DNA of 64,000 nucleotides, taken from contig NZ_CABJDK010000002.1 in the NCBI RefSeq assembly GCF_902364355.1, positions 124,001-188,000 on the forward strand, given 5' to 3'. The DNA comes from Collinsella aerofaciens. GTDB lineage: Bacteria > Actinomycetota > Coriobacteriia > Coriobacteriales > Coriobacteriaceae. The position numbers were made by a program, and so were the translations under genes. Numbering within the stretch: the first letter of the stretch is position 1; the number at the start of each line of letters is the position of its first letter. Positions 33,258 through 41,826 of the stretch are shown piece by piece. The notes beneath the pieces were generated by a model. That model saw nothing but the letters and a program-made list of their open reading frames with translations, was not told where the DNA came from and did no database searches.

Positions 33258-34582
33258 GCCTGCAAACGAGGATTAAGGCTGCCGGCGCTGCAGCGGCGGC
33301 AGCGCCTGTAGATGCGGGGCGTCGCCGCGCGGTGAAACGACGCACCAAGCGCGCCGTGATGGACCGCATGGGTTACGACGAAGTGGCGCGTATCAGCGCC
33401 TATATCGACCCGGCACTTGCCCGCTCGGAATTGCGTCCTGCGGTGGAGGCGGCGCTCAATGTTGAGGAGCCGACCGATCTCGCGACGCCCGAGCGCGAAA
33501 CCATCATCGACGAGATTTTGGATGACGTGGTGGGCTTGGGGCCGTTGCAGCCGCTCATCGAGGACGACACCGTTACCGAGATCATGATCAACGGCTGCCG
33601 CTCGGCTTTCTTTGAACGCGGCGGCGTCTTGTACCCCATCGAGCATGCGTTTGAGGATGATGAGCAGATCCGTGTGCTTATCGACCGCATCATCTCGCCA
33701 CTTGGCCGCCGTATCGACGAGCGCAGCCCCATCGTCAACGCCCGCCTCAAAACGGGCTATCGCGTCAACGCGGTGATTCCGCCTGTGGCGATTGACGGAC
33801 CGATTCTCACCATCCGAAAGTTCTCGGACCGTATCTGCTCGCTGGACGAGCTTGTGGGGCTGGGGTCGCTGCCGCTTTGGTATGCGCAGCTGCTGTCGTG
33901 CGCGGTGTCGCTGCGACAGGACCTGGCGGTTGCGGGAGGCACGGGATCTGGTAAGACCACCCTGCTCAACGCGTTGTCATGTGAGATTTCCACCGGCGAG
34001 CGCATCGTGACGATCGAGGACTCTGCCGAGCTCAAGTTTGCGCATCATCCGCACGTGGTGCGCCTAGAGGCGCGCGAGGCTTCAATTGAGGGTGAAGGCG
34101 CGGTGACGATCCGCGACCTGGTAACTAATGCCCTGCGCATGCGCCCCGACCGCATCGTGGTGGGCGAGGTGCGCGGTGCCGAGTGCTGCGACATGTTGCA
34201 GGCCATGAACACGGGCCACGACGGGTCGCTCACCACACTTCATGCGGGTTCAGAACAGGAGACCGTGGTGCGTCTGACGTTGCTTGCACGTTATGGCATC
34301 GACCTGCCGAGTGAGCTCATCGAGGAGCAGATTGCCATGGCGCTCGACGGTATCGTGATGTCCGAGCGCCACGCCGATGGCAGGCGCTTCGTCTCCTCGT
34401 ATTCGGGGGTGCGACGCGCCGCCTCGGGCGGCGTAGAGCTCGAGCGCTATGTGACGTTCGATGCCGCCGAGCGCACCTGGACGCTTGACCGCGAGCCGCC
34501 GTTTATCGCAGAAGGCCTGCGGTCGGGGATGCTCACACAAGAGGAGGTGGACGAATGGAGATCACTGTGCCCCTCGTCGTAG
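33254..34582 (+). CDS. tadA: Flp pilus assembly ATPase TadA/CpaF
   Basis: The 442-residue secretion ATPase that powers pilus assembly. N-terminal helical domain, then [13 protein letters not shown], Walker [10 protein letters not shown] (228-236), the Asp box [11 protein letters not shown], Walker [18 protein letters not shown] and the His box [12 protein letters not shown]. It overlaps tadZ by 4 bp (ATGA). Motifs are complete, so it should be active. Confidence 0.95.
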   Translation: MSLQTRIKAAGAAAAAAPVDAGRRRAVKRRTKRAVMDRMGYDEVARISAYIDPALARSELRPAVEAALNVEEPTDLATPERETIIDEILDDVVGLGPLQPLIEDDTVTEIMINGCRSAFFERGGVLYPIEHAFEDDEQIRVLIDRIISPLGRRIDERSPIVNARLKTGYRVNAVIPPVAIDGPILTIRKFSDRICSLDELVGLGSLPLWYAQLLSCAVSLRQDLAVAGGTGSGKTTLLNALSCEISTGERIVTIEDSAELKFAHHPHVVRLEAREASIEGEGAVTIRDLVTNALRMRPDRIVVGEVRGAECCDMLQAMNTGHDGSLTTLHAGSEQETVVRLTLLARYGIDLPSELIEEQIAMALDGIVMSERHADGRRFVSSYSGVRRAASGGVELERYVTFDAAERTWTLDREPPFIAEGLRSGMLTQEEVDEWRSLCPSS

Positions 34583-35481
34583 GGGGCTTGGCAGGGCTTT
34601 CTGTCGCGACGGCGTGCGGGGCGGAACCTCGTGTGCCGCAGGTACCGCCGGCGGAGCTGGCACGTCAGGCGCTCGAGACGGTGGCAGAGAAGCTGCCGCG
34701 TGAGCTGGTGGAAAACGATCTGCTGAAAAAGATCGCCCGTTCGTGGGCATCGCTGGCTCCGGCGCATCGCCTTGGCCTCGTGATCGAAGATGCTTCGGGA
34801 CGTTTGGCGTTTCTGCTGCTATCGAGCGGTGTCTGCTGCGTTTTACTAACGATGGTGTCGTTATCGCCCCTCGGATTTGCCTTGGGACTTGTTGCTCCGT
34901 TTGCCGTTGGTGCCGCTCGGGATGGCTTTGAGAGCCGGCGCGAGCAACACGATGCAGAAGAGGCAATGCCCGAGGCGTTTACCGCACTTTCCATGTCGCT
35001 TGCCTCGGGACATTCGCTGGCCCAGGGCATGCGCTTTGTGGGCGCTCATGCGCAAGAGCCAGTGCATAACGAGTTTTTGCGGGTGGCGGCGGCGATCGAT
35101 TGCGGCATCTCGGCGACCGACGCGCTCGATGACTTGCTCGTGCGTATCGACGCCCCCGGTCTTTCGCTTGTGACCTTGGCGCTTAAGGTGTCTCAGCGCA
35201 CCGGCGCTCCGCTTGCCGACTTACTGTCCGAGGCATCGAGCATGGTGGGGGAGCGCATTGAGCTCAAGCGCCGCCTGGATGTTAAGACGTCGCAGGCTCG
35301 CATGTCTGCGCATATGGTCGCGGCGATGCCGGCGGGCATGTGCGCGGTGTTGGCGCTGCTTTCGGCAGATTTTCGTCGCGGTCTTGCGACGCCTGCCGGC
35401 GCGGGCGCTGTGGTGCTGGGTCTTGCCCTCAACGCCGTTGCCCTGGTGGTTATCCGGCGCATTATGAGGGTGGAGCTATGA
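34555..35481 (+). CDS. tadB: Flp pilus inner-membrane platform protein TadB
   Basis: A 308-residue T2SSF-domain protein with paired membrane segments near residues 80-125 and two at the C-terminus. The conserved region MPEAFTALSMSLASGHSLAQ starts near residue 140. It overlaps tadA by 28 bp, and AGAGGAGGTGGACGA precedes the ATG. It forms the membrane platform with TadC. Confidence 0.88.
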   Translation: MEITVPLVVGGLAGLSVATACGAEPRVPQVPPAELARQALETVAEKLPRELVENDLLKKIARSWASLAPAHRLGLVIEDASGRLAFLLLSSGVCCVLLTMVSLSPLGFALGLVAPFAVGAARDGFESRREQHDAEEAMPEAFTALSMSLASGHSLAQGMRFVGAHAQEPVHNEFLRVAAAIDCGISATDALDDLLVRIDAPGLSLVTLALKVSQRTGAPLADLLSEASSMVGERIELKRRLDVKTSQARMSAHMVAAMPAGMCAVLALLSADFRRGLATPAGAGAVVLGLALNAVALVVIRRIMRVEL

Positions 35482-36119
35482 GCGCCCTGGTTGCAGTTGC
35501 GGCTTGCCTGTGCGCCCTGAGTGTATTTGTCGCGACGGGTTTGGATCGGGTGGATGCGCGCAAGATCGCAGGGGCCTGCAAGCGCGAGGCGGTGCTGGTC
35601 GCTGCTGCGGGTTGCTCGGTGGTCGATGCTCTGACCGCGCGAGTGAAGGGCGCGGTTGGAGCGGGCGGCCCGGCGCGAGTGTCGCTCGGCGAAGTGTCCG
35701 AGATGATCGATGTTGTGCGCTTGGGTCTTTCGGCCGGTCTTTCGTTTGATGCGGCGCTTGAGATTTTCTGCGCCAACCGCCGGTCAGTGCTGGCTCTTCG
35801 CCTTGAGCGCGCCTGCATGGCGTGGCAGGTGGGCGTGGGCACGCGTGAGGACGAGTTGTTGGCCGCCGCGCGCGACCTGGACGTGCGAGCGCTCGAGACC
35901 TTTGCCATCACGGTGGGGCAGGCGCTCGCCCTGGGTGCCCCACTTGCCGAGACGCTGGCCGCTCAAAGTCGCGAGATCCGTGCGGCTCATCGCGCTGCGG
36001 TCGAGCGCGAGATCGAACGTGCGCCCGTCAAGCTGCTGATTCCCACCGGCACGCTCATCTTGCCGGCGTTGCTTCTGTCCATATTGGGCCCGCTGCTGGG
36101 AGCAGGCGGGATGATGTAG
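35478..36119 (+). CDS. tadC: Flp pilus inner-membrane platform protein TadC
   Basis: A 213-residue protein with the second T2SSF domain (EMIDVVRLGLSAGLSFDAAL, then ITVGQALALGAPLAETLA) and a C-terminal helix LLIPTGTLILPALLLSILGP. It overlaps tadB by 4 bp. It is shorter at the N-terminus than typical TadC, with one membrane helix instead of two. Confidence 0.85.
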   Translation: MSALVAVAACLCALSVFVATGLDRVDARKIAGACKREAVLVAAAGCSVVDALTARVKGAVGAGGPARVSLGEVSEMIDVVRLGLSAGLSFDAALEIFCANRRSVLALRLERACMAWQVGVGTREDELLAAARDLDVRALETFAITVGQALALGAPLAETLAAQSREIRAAHRAAVEREIERAPVKLLIPTGTLILPALLLSILGPLLGAGGMM

Positions 36120-36129
36120 GGAGGAATAC

Positions 36130-36363
36130 ATGAACACGATGACTGACGCTGCTGGCAAGGTCCAGGGCTGGGCGTTTTGCCGGGCGGCACATGTTCGTCA
36201 GCGCGCCAAGGAACTATTGCAGGAGGAGAGTGCACAGGGTACCACTGAGTATGCCATCTTGGTCGGCGTGCTCGTGGTGATCGCGATTATCGCCATCGTC
36301 GCATTTAAGGGCAAGGTCCAAGATCTATGGAACGCTATCAGCGAGGGCATCAACAGCCTGTAG
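36130..36363 (+). CDS. flp: type IVb prepilin Flp
   Basis: A 77-residue pilin. A long 38-residue basic leader ends at the processing region AQGTTEYAILVG, followed by one hydrophobic helix (VLVVIAIIAIVAF) and a short tail KGKVQDLWNAISEGINSL. It is the major pilus subunit. The prepilin peptidase is not in this window. GGGAGGAATAC precedes the ATG. Confidence 0.92.
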   Translation: MNTMTDAAGKVQGWAFCRAAHVRQRAKELLQEESAQGTTEYAILVGVLVVIAIIAIVAFKGKVQDLWNAISEGINSL

Positions 36364-36890
36364 AGGGCGAGCGCCCCATCGGGGTGCTGCTGGTGTTTGC
36401 TTGCCTGACCGTGGCGATAGCGGTGGTGCTTTGGGGGCTTAACGCCGCGCGGCAGCAGCGTCCTGGGACCGCCTCCGATTTGGGCTCAGATTCGGCGGTA
36501 GCGTCTCAAAAAGATGAGATGCGAGATACGGACGATTCGGATGTCGCTGTCACGGCGCAAACCTTTCTGCGGGCGCTCGACAAGCGGTCTGGCACTGCGA
36601 CGGATTCGCCTGAGGGCAACGCGATTGCGGTCCGGCTTGCATGGTCCGAGGACCGACCGATGACCGAAGCGGCAGCGGATATGCTGCGTGCCTATCACGA
36701 GGTACCCACGGCACAACTTGCTCTGAGCGGCTATCTCGATATCAAGGGCAACGTGTGGGGCGCTATCGTGCGCGACGGACGCGGCTGGGTCGATATGGTG
36801 ACGGTTGCCGCGGATACTGGCGATGCTTCGTGTCGTCTGCGCGCCGTGCGCCTGGTCCCGCAAACAATAAACTCAAAGGAGGGATCGTGA
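36327..36890 (+). CDS. membrane-anchored protein of the tad operon, unknown
   Basis: A 187-residue product overlapping flp by 37 bp. One N-terminal membrane helix (IGVLLVFACLTVAIAVVLWGL), then a soluble, acidic external domain with no recognised motif. A GTG at 36382 is an alternative start. Its position between flp and a second pilin suggests a pilus-related role. Confidence 0.65.
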   Translation: MERYQRGHQQPVEGERPIGVLLVFACLTVAIAVVLWGLNAARQQRPGTASDLGSDSAVASQKDEMRDTDDSDVAVTAQTFLRALDKRSGTATDSPEGNAIAVRLAWSEDRPMTEAAADMLRAYHEVPTAQLALSGYLDIKGNVWGAIVRDGRGWVDMVTVAADTGDASCRLRAVRLVPQTINSKEGS

Positions 36891-36891
36891 A

Positions 36892-37110
36892 ATGCATGGC
36901 GTTCTGCGTGAAGAGGTTGCCCAAGCGACTGTGGAATACGCCATCGTCACGGTGGCGCTGTTATCGATCGTGCTGGCGATTGCGGGACTTTGGCGTGCTG
37001 GCACCGATGGGCGCTTGGCGGCGCTGGTCGAGCGGGCGGCATCCCATGGCGTTGCCTCGATGTCGGTTATCGACGCCGCTGCGGGCGCTAAGGACATCGC
37101 GTTGTATTGA
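36892..37110 (+). CDS. second small prepilin-like protein
   Basis: A 72-residue protein with leader MHGVLREEVAQA, then TVEYAIVTVALLSIVLAIAGL, the prepilin-type processing and helix pattern of Flp/TadE. AAAGGAGGGATC precedes the ATG. It may be a minor pilin. A TadE-like gene overlaps its 3' end in another frame. Confidence 0.75.
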   Translation: MHGVLREEVAQATVEYAIVTVALLSIVLAIAGLWRAGTDGRLAALVERAASHGVASMSVIDAAAGAKDIALY

Positions 37111-37582
37111 TATCGCGTGCGAGGACCGGGCGCAGTCTACGGTCGAGGCCGCTTTTTTGCTGCCGACGTTTCTGACGCTCATCCTTCTCGCACTGCAACC
37201 GGTGTGCCTGCTCTATACGCGCGCGGTCATGGAGTCTGCCGCCGCCGAGACCGCGCGGCTCATGACCACGACGACGGCGGAGGACGACGATCTTAAGGAG
37301 TTCACCCGCCGCCGGCTTGCCGCAGTGCCCAACGTTTCGATCTTTCATGCCGGCGGGCCGCTGTCGTGGGATATCGAGCTTGGCCGGGCCGGTGCGGGTG
37401 GCGTCTCGTCCGTGTCCGTTTCCGGCGAGGTCAAGCCGTTGCCCGTGATCGGTGCGTTTGCGCAGGCTATGGGTGGTGCCGCCGAGGGCGGCTACGTTGA
37501 GCTCAAGGTCGATGTCTCGTATCAATCGCGTCCCGAATGGCTGGAGGGAGATTATGATTCGTGGATTGCTACATGGGATTAA
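37046..37582 (+). CDS. TadE-like minor pilin
   Basis: About 178 residues with DRAQSTVEAAFLLPTFLTLI followed by the rest of one helix and then a small external domain (VSIFHAGGPLSWDIELGR). The ATG at 37046 is the nearest normal start and has no strong ribosome binding site. It lies inside the preceding pilin gene, so coupling is likely. The start could also be an unusual codon nearer 37106. Confidence 0.65.
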   Translation: MALPRCRLSTPLRALRTSRCIDIACEDRAQSTVEAAFLLPTFLTLILLALQPVCLLYTRAVMESAAAETARLMTTTTAEDDDLKEFTRRRLAAVPNVSIFHAGGPLSWDIELGRAGAGGVSSVSVSGEVKPLPVIGAFAQAMGGAAEGGYVELKVDVSYQSRPEWLEGDYDSWIATWD

Positions 37583-39707
37583 GCGTTTCTGGTCTAGACG
37601 CGTTTTGACGCGCCGTCCGAGCTGCCATTGCAAGCGAGGCGGCTTTATGGGTCGAGCCGGTGTCGATCTGTTTATCGAAGACGGCGCCTATACCACGCTT
37701 TCTTCTGCCGTGGTCATCCTAGTGGTGCTCACATTGTTGTTTTCGTCGACCGCGGCGATATGGAGCATGTCGCGTGCCGGGGACACCCAGGTGGCGGCCG
37801 ATAGCGGCGCGCTGGCGGGTGCCAACGTAGTGTCGTCCTATCACACGGCTGCCACGGTGGTTGATGCGAGTATCTTGAGTCTGGGGCTGGCGGGGTTTGC
37901 CACGATCGGGACGGGCCTGGTCGCCATCCTCATCCCGGGTGCCGAGCCGGTTGCCGGCAATATGGTCGACACCGGGATCGAGATCATTAAAACGCGCAAC
38001 AAGTTTGCCAAAAGCGCATCGGAAGGCTTACAGAAAATCGAGACGGCTCTGCCGTATCTGATCGCCGCGCGTGCCACGCAGGCGGTGTCGGCGCAGGATA
38101 CCGATAGTGTGACCTATACCGGTACGGCGCTTGCCGTACCCAGGACATCCGAGTCGGACTTTGCTGCGCTCAAAGGGTCAGAGATCTCGACCGATACCAT
38201 TAAAGACACATCAGATGATTTAGAGCGTGCGGCCGAGGAGCTGCGGAAGGCCTCGGAGGAGACGGCGAAGGCAAAGGAGCGCGCTTGGCTGGCGGATTGT
38301 GGTGGGTCTGACAAGGGCTCGGTCGGCAGCTGTTCTTGTATGTGGGAGCGCGCAAAAAGCCTAACGGATCTTTCCGGTGTTCAAAATCCGCATTACTCAT
38401 CGAGCGTTACGTGGGAGCCTCAAGTTGCCCTTGATCGCGCGAAGGACTACTACCATTGGCGTCTGACAAATGAGAAGCCCCAGGGCTCGAGTGTCGAGAT
38501 GAAGGCAGAGTCTGCGGCGCGTAAGGCGTTTTATACCTATGCGAACGCGGAGGTCGATCGGGCATATATAACCGAGAACGGAGACAGGGTTTCCTCCTAT
38601 ATTCCGCTGCTGCCGCGCAACTCTGATGAGGTTCGGGCGACGGAACTCTATACCGATGCGGTGTGGCCGACGAGCGTAAACGATGACAAGGCGTATCTGC
38701 ATTACGGGACGACCTGCCCCAACTATAAGAAAGGGACGCCGAGCGGATTTGCTTCGGTTGCCGATTACGATGGACAGGATAAATGCAGCAAATGCCATTT
38801 TGGCGTTTTGTCGCTTGGTGCTGTTGCGGCGCCTTCAACCTCTATCGAAAACGGCTTCGAGTATCACTTTGACAAGTTTAAAGACGCCCTGGAGGACTAC
38901 GTCGACTGTCGCAACAAGGAGCTCGAGCTCGAGCGTCAGACCGAGGACGAAGCCGACCGTGCGGGCAATGCGTTCGATACCGCCATCAAAGAACTTTCCG
39001 GTGAGCGTCCGCGTATCGCTCCGCCCGGTCGCAACGGCGTGGTTGCCTTTGCGGTTTCGGGTGCCATCTCGAGCTCCGATGAACTCAACTCTTCGTTTAA
39101 CACGGCAGTCAGACTTGGCGATCGCGGTGCCATCTCTGCCGCGGTGCTGGCGCCCGATGGGGCGACGGCGCAAAACAACGTGCTTTCGCGATTTTTCTCG
39201 ACATTGAAGGAACGCTCGGGCGGCGTTGCCGGCGTGCTCGACGGCGTCATGGATGTCTGGGGACGGCTGCTTGTGGGATACGGTGATATCCAAGGTTCGG
39301 CCGACGAACTTATGGGCGAGATGATTAAAGGCCTAGGAGGGGGCAGCGGCGCGTTGGGCTCCATCGCATCGTGGCTCGGCGATACCGTTTCGGCGTCCGT
39401 GGCGGCGTTGGGTCTGGAACCGTGCGACTTGCGCCTGCGAAAGCCGGTGCTGACCGATTCCGCCAACGTCATTAAGAGTCCGGGGTCTGACATTGCCGGT
39501 CTCTCTCAAGCGCAAGACAAGCTGCGAAGTATTCCGTTGGGCGTGACCGATCCCAAGGCGCTTTGCGAGGCGTTGGAATATCAAGTCGAACGCACCATTA
39601 GCGGTACGGTGTTCACGCTTGCGGAGATTCCTCTGCCCGGCGGCGGCTCCATCCCGCTCACCGTCGATGTCGCCACGCTGGTTGGCGCTTTGGGCGGTGG
39701 GTCGTAA
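37554..39707 (+). CDS. large TadG-like pilus-operon protein
   Basis: A 717-residue protein. A basic N-terminal segment leads into a prepilin-like helix (TLSSAVVILVVLTLLFSSTA) and QVAADSGALAGAN, the TadG/putative Flp-pilus 'A-D-x-x-A-L-A-G-A' pattern. A second hydrophobic patch is near 125-150. The large outer part has coiled-coil-rich stretches (DDLERAAEELRKASEETAKA) and a cysteine-rich patch (SCSC, CSKCHFG) that may bind metal or form disulfides. GGAGGGAG precedes the ATG. It overlaps the TadE-like gene by 29 bp. Function inferred from position and N-terminus. Confidence 0.72.
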   Translation: MIRGLLHGIKRFWSRRVLTRRPSCHCKRGGFMGRAGVDLFIEDGAYTTLSSAVVILVVLTLLFSSTAAIWSMSRAGDTQVAADSGALAGANVVSSYHTAATVVDASILSLGLAGFATIGTGLVAILIPGAEPVAGNMVDTGIEIIKTRNKFAKSASEGLQKIETALPYLIAARATQAVSAQDTDSVTYTGTALAVPRTSESDFAALKGSEISTDTIKDTSDDLERAAEELRKASEETAKAKERAWLADCGGSDKGSVGSCSCMWERAKSLTDLSGVQNPHYSSSVTWEPQVALDRAKDYYHWRLTNEKPQGSSVEMKAESAARKAFYTYANAEVDRAYITENGDRVSSYIPLLPRNSDEVRATELYTDAVWPTSVNDDKAYLHYGTTCPNYKKGTPSGFASVADYDGQDKCSKCHFGVLSLGAVAAPSTSIENGFEYHFDKFKDALEDYVDCRNKELELERQTEDEADRAGNAFDTAIKELSGERPRIAPPGRNGVVAFAVSGAISSSDELNSSFNTAVRLGDRGAISAAVLAPDGATAQNNVLSRFFSTLKERSGGVAGVLDGVMDVWGRLLVGYGDIQGSADELMGEMIKGLGGGSGALGSIASWLGDTVSASVAALGLEPCDLRLRKPVLTDSANVIKSPGSDIAGLSQAQDKLRSIPLGVTDPKALCEALEYQVERTISGTVFTLAEIPLPGGGSIPLTVDVATLVGALGGGS

Positions 39708-40183
39708 TGAGTATCCGCATGCGTCTGCGCGAGGAGCGCGCCCAAGCGACGGTGGAGATGGCAGTGGTTACGCCCGTTTTGCTGGTGCTGGCACTCATCG
39801 TGTACAACGTCATGATCTTTGCCAGCGCTGTCGCGCGCTTCGACCGCGTGGTGCCCGACATCGTGTTGGCGCACGCCGTGGCGTCGGAGGGGGAGGGCGA
39901 CGAAAGCTCTGCCGATGCCTCGGCGACGGTTCAGACTCAAATTCTGAATGCCATGGAAGGCTATGGCTTGCAGATCGAAGTGTCGAGCGAGCAAGGCGCG
40001 GAGGCATCGGATGGTGGCCTGCTCTCCCTATCCGGTACGTTTAGGACCTACACCTGCACCATGCACTATGAGCCGTGGCCGACTTCTCTCAGCATCGCTG
40101 GCGTTCCGCTGGGGGCGCCGACAACGTTGTCGCACGAGCGCGCGGTGACGGTCGATCCATGGCGTCCGGGGGTGGTCATGTGA
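39707..40183 (+). CDS. TadE-like minor pilin 2
   Basis: A 158-residue protein starting MSIRMRLREERAQATVEMAV, with a helix VTPVLLVLALIVYNVMIFAS and a small exported domain. The ATG overlaps the previous stop. It has the same prepilin pattern as the other TadE-type products in this operon. Confidence 0.8.
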   Translation: MSIRMRLREERAQATVEMAVVTPVLLVLALIVYNVMIFASAVARFDRVVPDIVLAHAVASEGEGDESSADASATVQTQILNAMEGYGLQIEVSSEQGAEASDGGLLSLSGTFRTYTCTMHYEPWPTSLSIAGVPLGAPTTLSHERAVTVDPWRPGVVM

Positions 40184-40539
40184 CCGCGGTCTCGTCCTAC
40201 ATCGCGTACGCGCGGGCGCTCAACAGGCTGGGTTGGACGCCGGCCGAGTTTGTGGTGGCGGAGTCGTTTGCCGTGCGCCTGCGCGGCATGCTGGGACGGT
40301 GTCCGGTTGCCGCCAACGGTCTGCCGCTCGTCATGGCGTTTCCACGCTGCTCTTCGGTCCATACGTGTTTTATGGCCTATCCCATCGACATCGCCTTCAT
40401 CGATCGCGACGGCAATATCCTCGCGCGCTACGAAAGCGTTCGTCCTTGGCGCACGTGCTCCTGCCCCGGCGCCTGGGCCGTACTAGAGCGTCCTTCAATC
40501 ATTGTTTCGATCCCTGCTCTCCAACGCGTGCCGGCTTAA
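40180..40539 (+). CDS. DUF192 family protein
   Basis: A 119-residue protein with the DUF192 core: RLRGMLGR, FPRCSSVHTCFMAYPIDIAFID and a C-terminal GAWAVLERP. The fold is a small beta-barrel of unknown activity. The GTG start overlaps the preceding stop (ATGTGA), so it is the last gene of the pilus operon. There is no signal peptide, although many family members have one. Confidence 0.82.
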   Translation: MTAVSSYIAYARALNRLGWTPAEFVVAESFAVRLRGMLGRCPVAANGLPLVMAFPRCSSVHTCFMAYPIDIAFIDRDGNILARYESVRPWRTCSCPGAWAVLERPSIIVSIPALQRVPA

Positions 40540-40597
40540 GAATTGGCGACAGCGGACTTTCGTCATACGAAATTGGGTAAGATGGAGGAGAAGATGC

Positions 40598-40864
40598 ATG
40601 GATGTTGAGATCCATCCCAACGCTAAAAAGCACCTGACGGAAAAGCAGGTGCTTAGCGCTTGGCTTGCGGTTACTGGGTGCATTCGTCGCGAGTCGAAGG
40701 ACGAGCCGCCGAGATGGCTTGCGATTGGATGGCTCCCAGACGGACGAAGCGTGGAGCTTGTCGCGGTCGAGCTTGTCCGTGGGTGGCTTATCATTCATGC
40801 CTTGTCTCCAGTCCAGAAGAAATTTTGGCAGGAGATTGAACAGGCTCGGCAAAGGGGTCGATGA
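40598..40864 (+). CDS. putative toxin of a type II toxin-antitoxin pair
   Basis: An 88-residue basic protein, MDVEIHPNAKKHLTEKQVL at the start and RGWLIIHALSPVQKKF near the end. The 'H..a...lt...v..AW' opening and the final hydrophobic strand resemble BrnT/RelE-like small toxins. GATGGAGGAG precedes the ATG. It overlaps the ribbon-helix-helix gene by 4 bp. The toxin order (toxin first) fits BrnTA-like modules. Activity is inferred. Confidence 0.6.
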   Translation: MDVEIHPNAKKHLTEKQVLSAWLAVTGCIRRESKDEPPRWLAIGWLPDGRSVELVAVELVRGWLIIHALSPVQKKFWQEIEQARQRGR

Positions 40865-41148
40865 TGGGCAAGACGTATACGGCCGCTAATGGTCAGGTTG
40901 TAACGGATGAAACGATTGACGCGTGGTGCGAGTCGTACGAGCGCGGAGAGTTTCCGGATGGCGAACACACCGTTGGTGGGATCGTGCATGGACGGCCCCC
41001 ACTCTCAGGTGAGGGGACGGCAACGCTGTCGGTCAAGATTCCTCTGGGAATGAAGGAGGCCATTCGTCGACGGGCGGCTGCCGAGGGGATGACGCCAAGT
41101 GAGTTTGCCCGTGCGGCTCTGAGCGAAAAACTTCTTGCTGCCGGCTGA
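40861..41148 (+). CDS. ribbon-helix-helix antitoxin-like protein
   Basis: A 95-residue protein. The N-terminal half (VVTDETIDAWCESYERGEF) would contact the toxin. The C-terminal half, ATLSVKIPLGMKEAIRRRAA, then GMTPSEFARAALSEKL, is a CopG-type ribbon-helix-helix DNA-binding domain. It would repress its own operon. Translation is coupled to the upstream gene by ATGA. Confidence 0.75.
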   Translation: MMGKTYTAANGQVVTDETIDAWCESYERGEFPDGEHTVGGIVHGRPPLSGEGTATLSVKIPLGMKEAIRRRAAAEGMTPSEFARAALSEKLLAAG

Positions 41149-41211
41149 TGCCTCTGACGTGCCGATTTATAGAACCGAGGCTGTGCTCAAAAACTTTTTT
41201 AAAATTCTCGG

Positions 41212-41239
41212 TTGACCGGAACGCGTCCTTGGTTATACT
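41212..41239 (+). promoter_or_regulatory. promoter of tRNA-Phe
   Basis: TTGACC (41212-41217), 16-bp spacer, TATACT (41234-41239). Confidence 0.85.
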
Positions 41240-41271
41240 AATCAAGCCTTGAAACAAGGCACACCTCAAAT

Positions 41272-41326
<55 letters not shown>

Positions 41327-41346
<20 letters not shown>

Positions 41347-41393
41347 TTGAATTGACTAGGACCTCTGCAAAGGGGTCCTTTTCTTTTATGTAG
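41327..41393. repeat. 67-bp direct repeat, copy 1: tRNA-Phe T-loop to past the terminator
   Basis: Begins at C56 of the T-loop (CGATTCCC) and covers the tRNA 3' end and its terminator (stem AGGACC/GGTCCT, then TTTTCTTTT). Identical to 41513-41579; period 186 bp. Confidence 0.95.
41358..41388 (+). terminator. terminator of tRNA-Phe
   Basis: AGGACC and GGTCCT form the stem, followed by a T-rich run. Confidence 0.85.
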
Positions 41394-41512
41394 CCCTCGC
41401 ACGGAATCGAACCCCGTGAGGGCGCGGAGCTGAGTAAACGCGTAAGCGTTTGCCAGCGCAGCTCGCAAGGCGCGTAAGCGCCGCAGCGGTCCGTCCGCGC
41501 AGCGCGCGGACG
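41394..41512. mobile_element. core of tRNA-Phe-associated element: antisense T-arm plus mini-hairpins
   Basis: Starts with a hairpin containing GGAATCGAACCCC (41403-41415), the exact reverse complement of the tRNA-Phe T-arm. Then AAACGC-GTAA-GCGTTT nested in GAGCTG/CAGCTC, GGCGC-GTAA-GCGCC, and GTCCGCGC-AGC-GCGCGGAC. No open frame of note. 'Mobile element' is a working label. Confidence 0.55.
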
Positions 41513-41579
41513 CGATTCCCTTCCCCGCCACCTTGAATTGACTAGGACCTCTGCAAAGGGGTCCTTTTCTTTTATGTAG
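41513..41579. repeat. 67-bp direct repeat, copy 2 (orphan tRNA-Phe 3' end and terminator)
   Basis: Identical to 41327-41393. It has no 5' tRNA half or promoter, so it cannot make a tRNA. Confidence 0.95.
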
Positions 41580-41826
41580 GGTTCTGCGGAAACTGCGTCC
41601 CAGAATAAGGGCTCAGAACGGGACACACTTTCCGGTGCCTGCCTCCGGCGCGCGTACACACCTCATCGCACCATTCCGAGCCCGCCCGCCCCAGACATTC
41701 CTCCCACTTTCGCGTCACTTTGCAGACCGTTCGGTCGCCTGTCCGCACACGCGGGTATACTCAAAACGATACTTATCCTATGCAATACGATGCGGGTTCG
41801 ACCTGCATGATCCGAAGGGGGCAGTG
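41580..41826. other. non-coding stretch before the GH5 gene
   Basis: Contains a possible -10 TATACT (41756-41761) and a small GCGGGTTCGACCTGC T-arm-like hairpin (41792-41806). Otherwise nothing recognised. Confidence 0.4.

Noticed and set aside
41792..41806. Second tRNA or tRNA relic before the GH5 gene
   Set aside because: Only a T-arm-like hairpin (GCGGGTTCGACCTGC) is present; no acceptor, D-arm or anticodon arm can be drawn around it.
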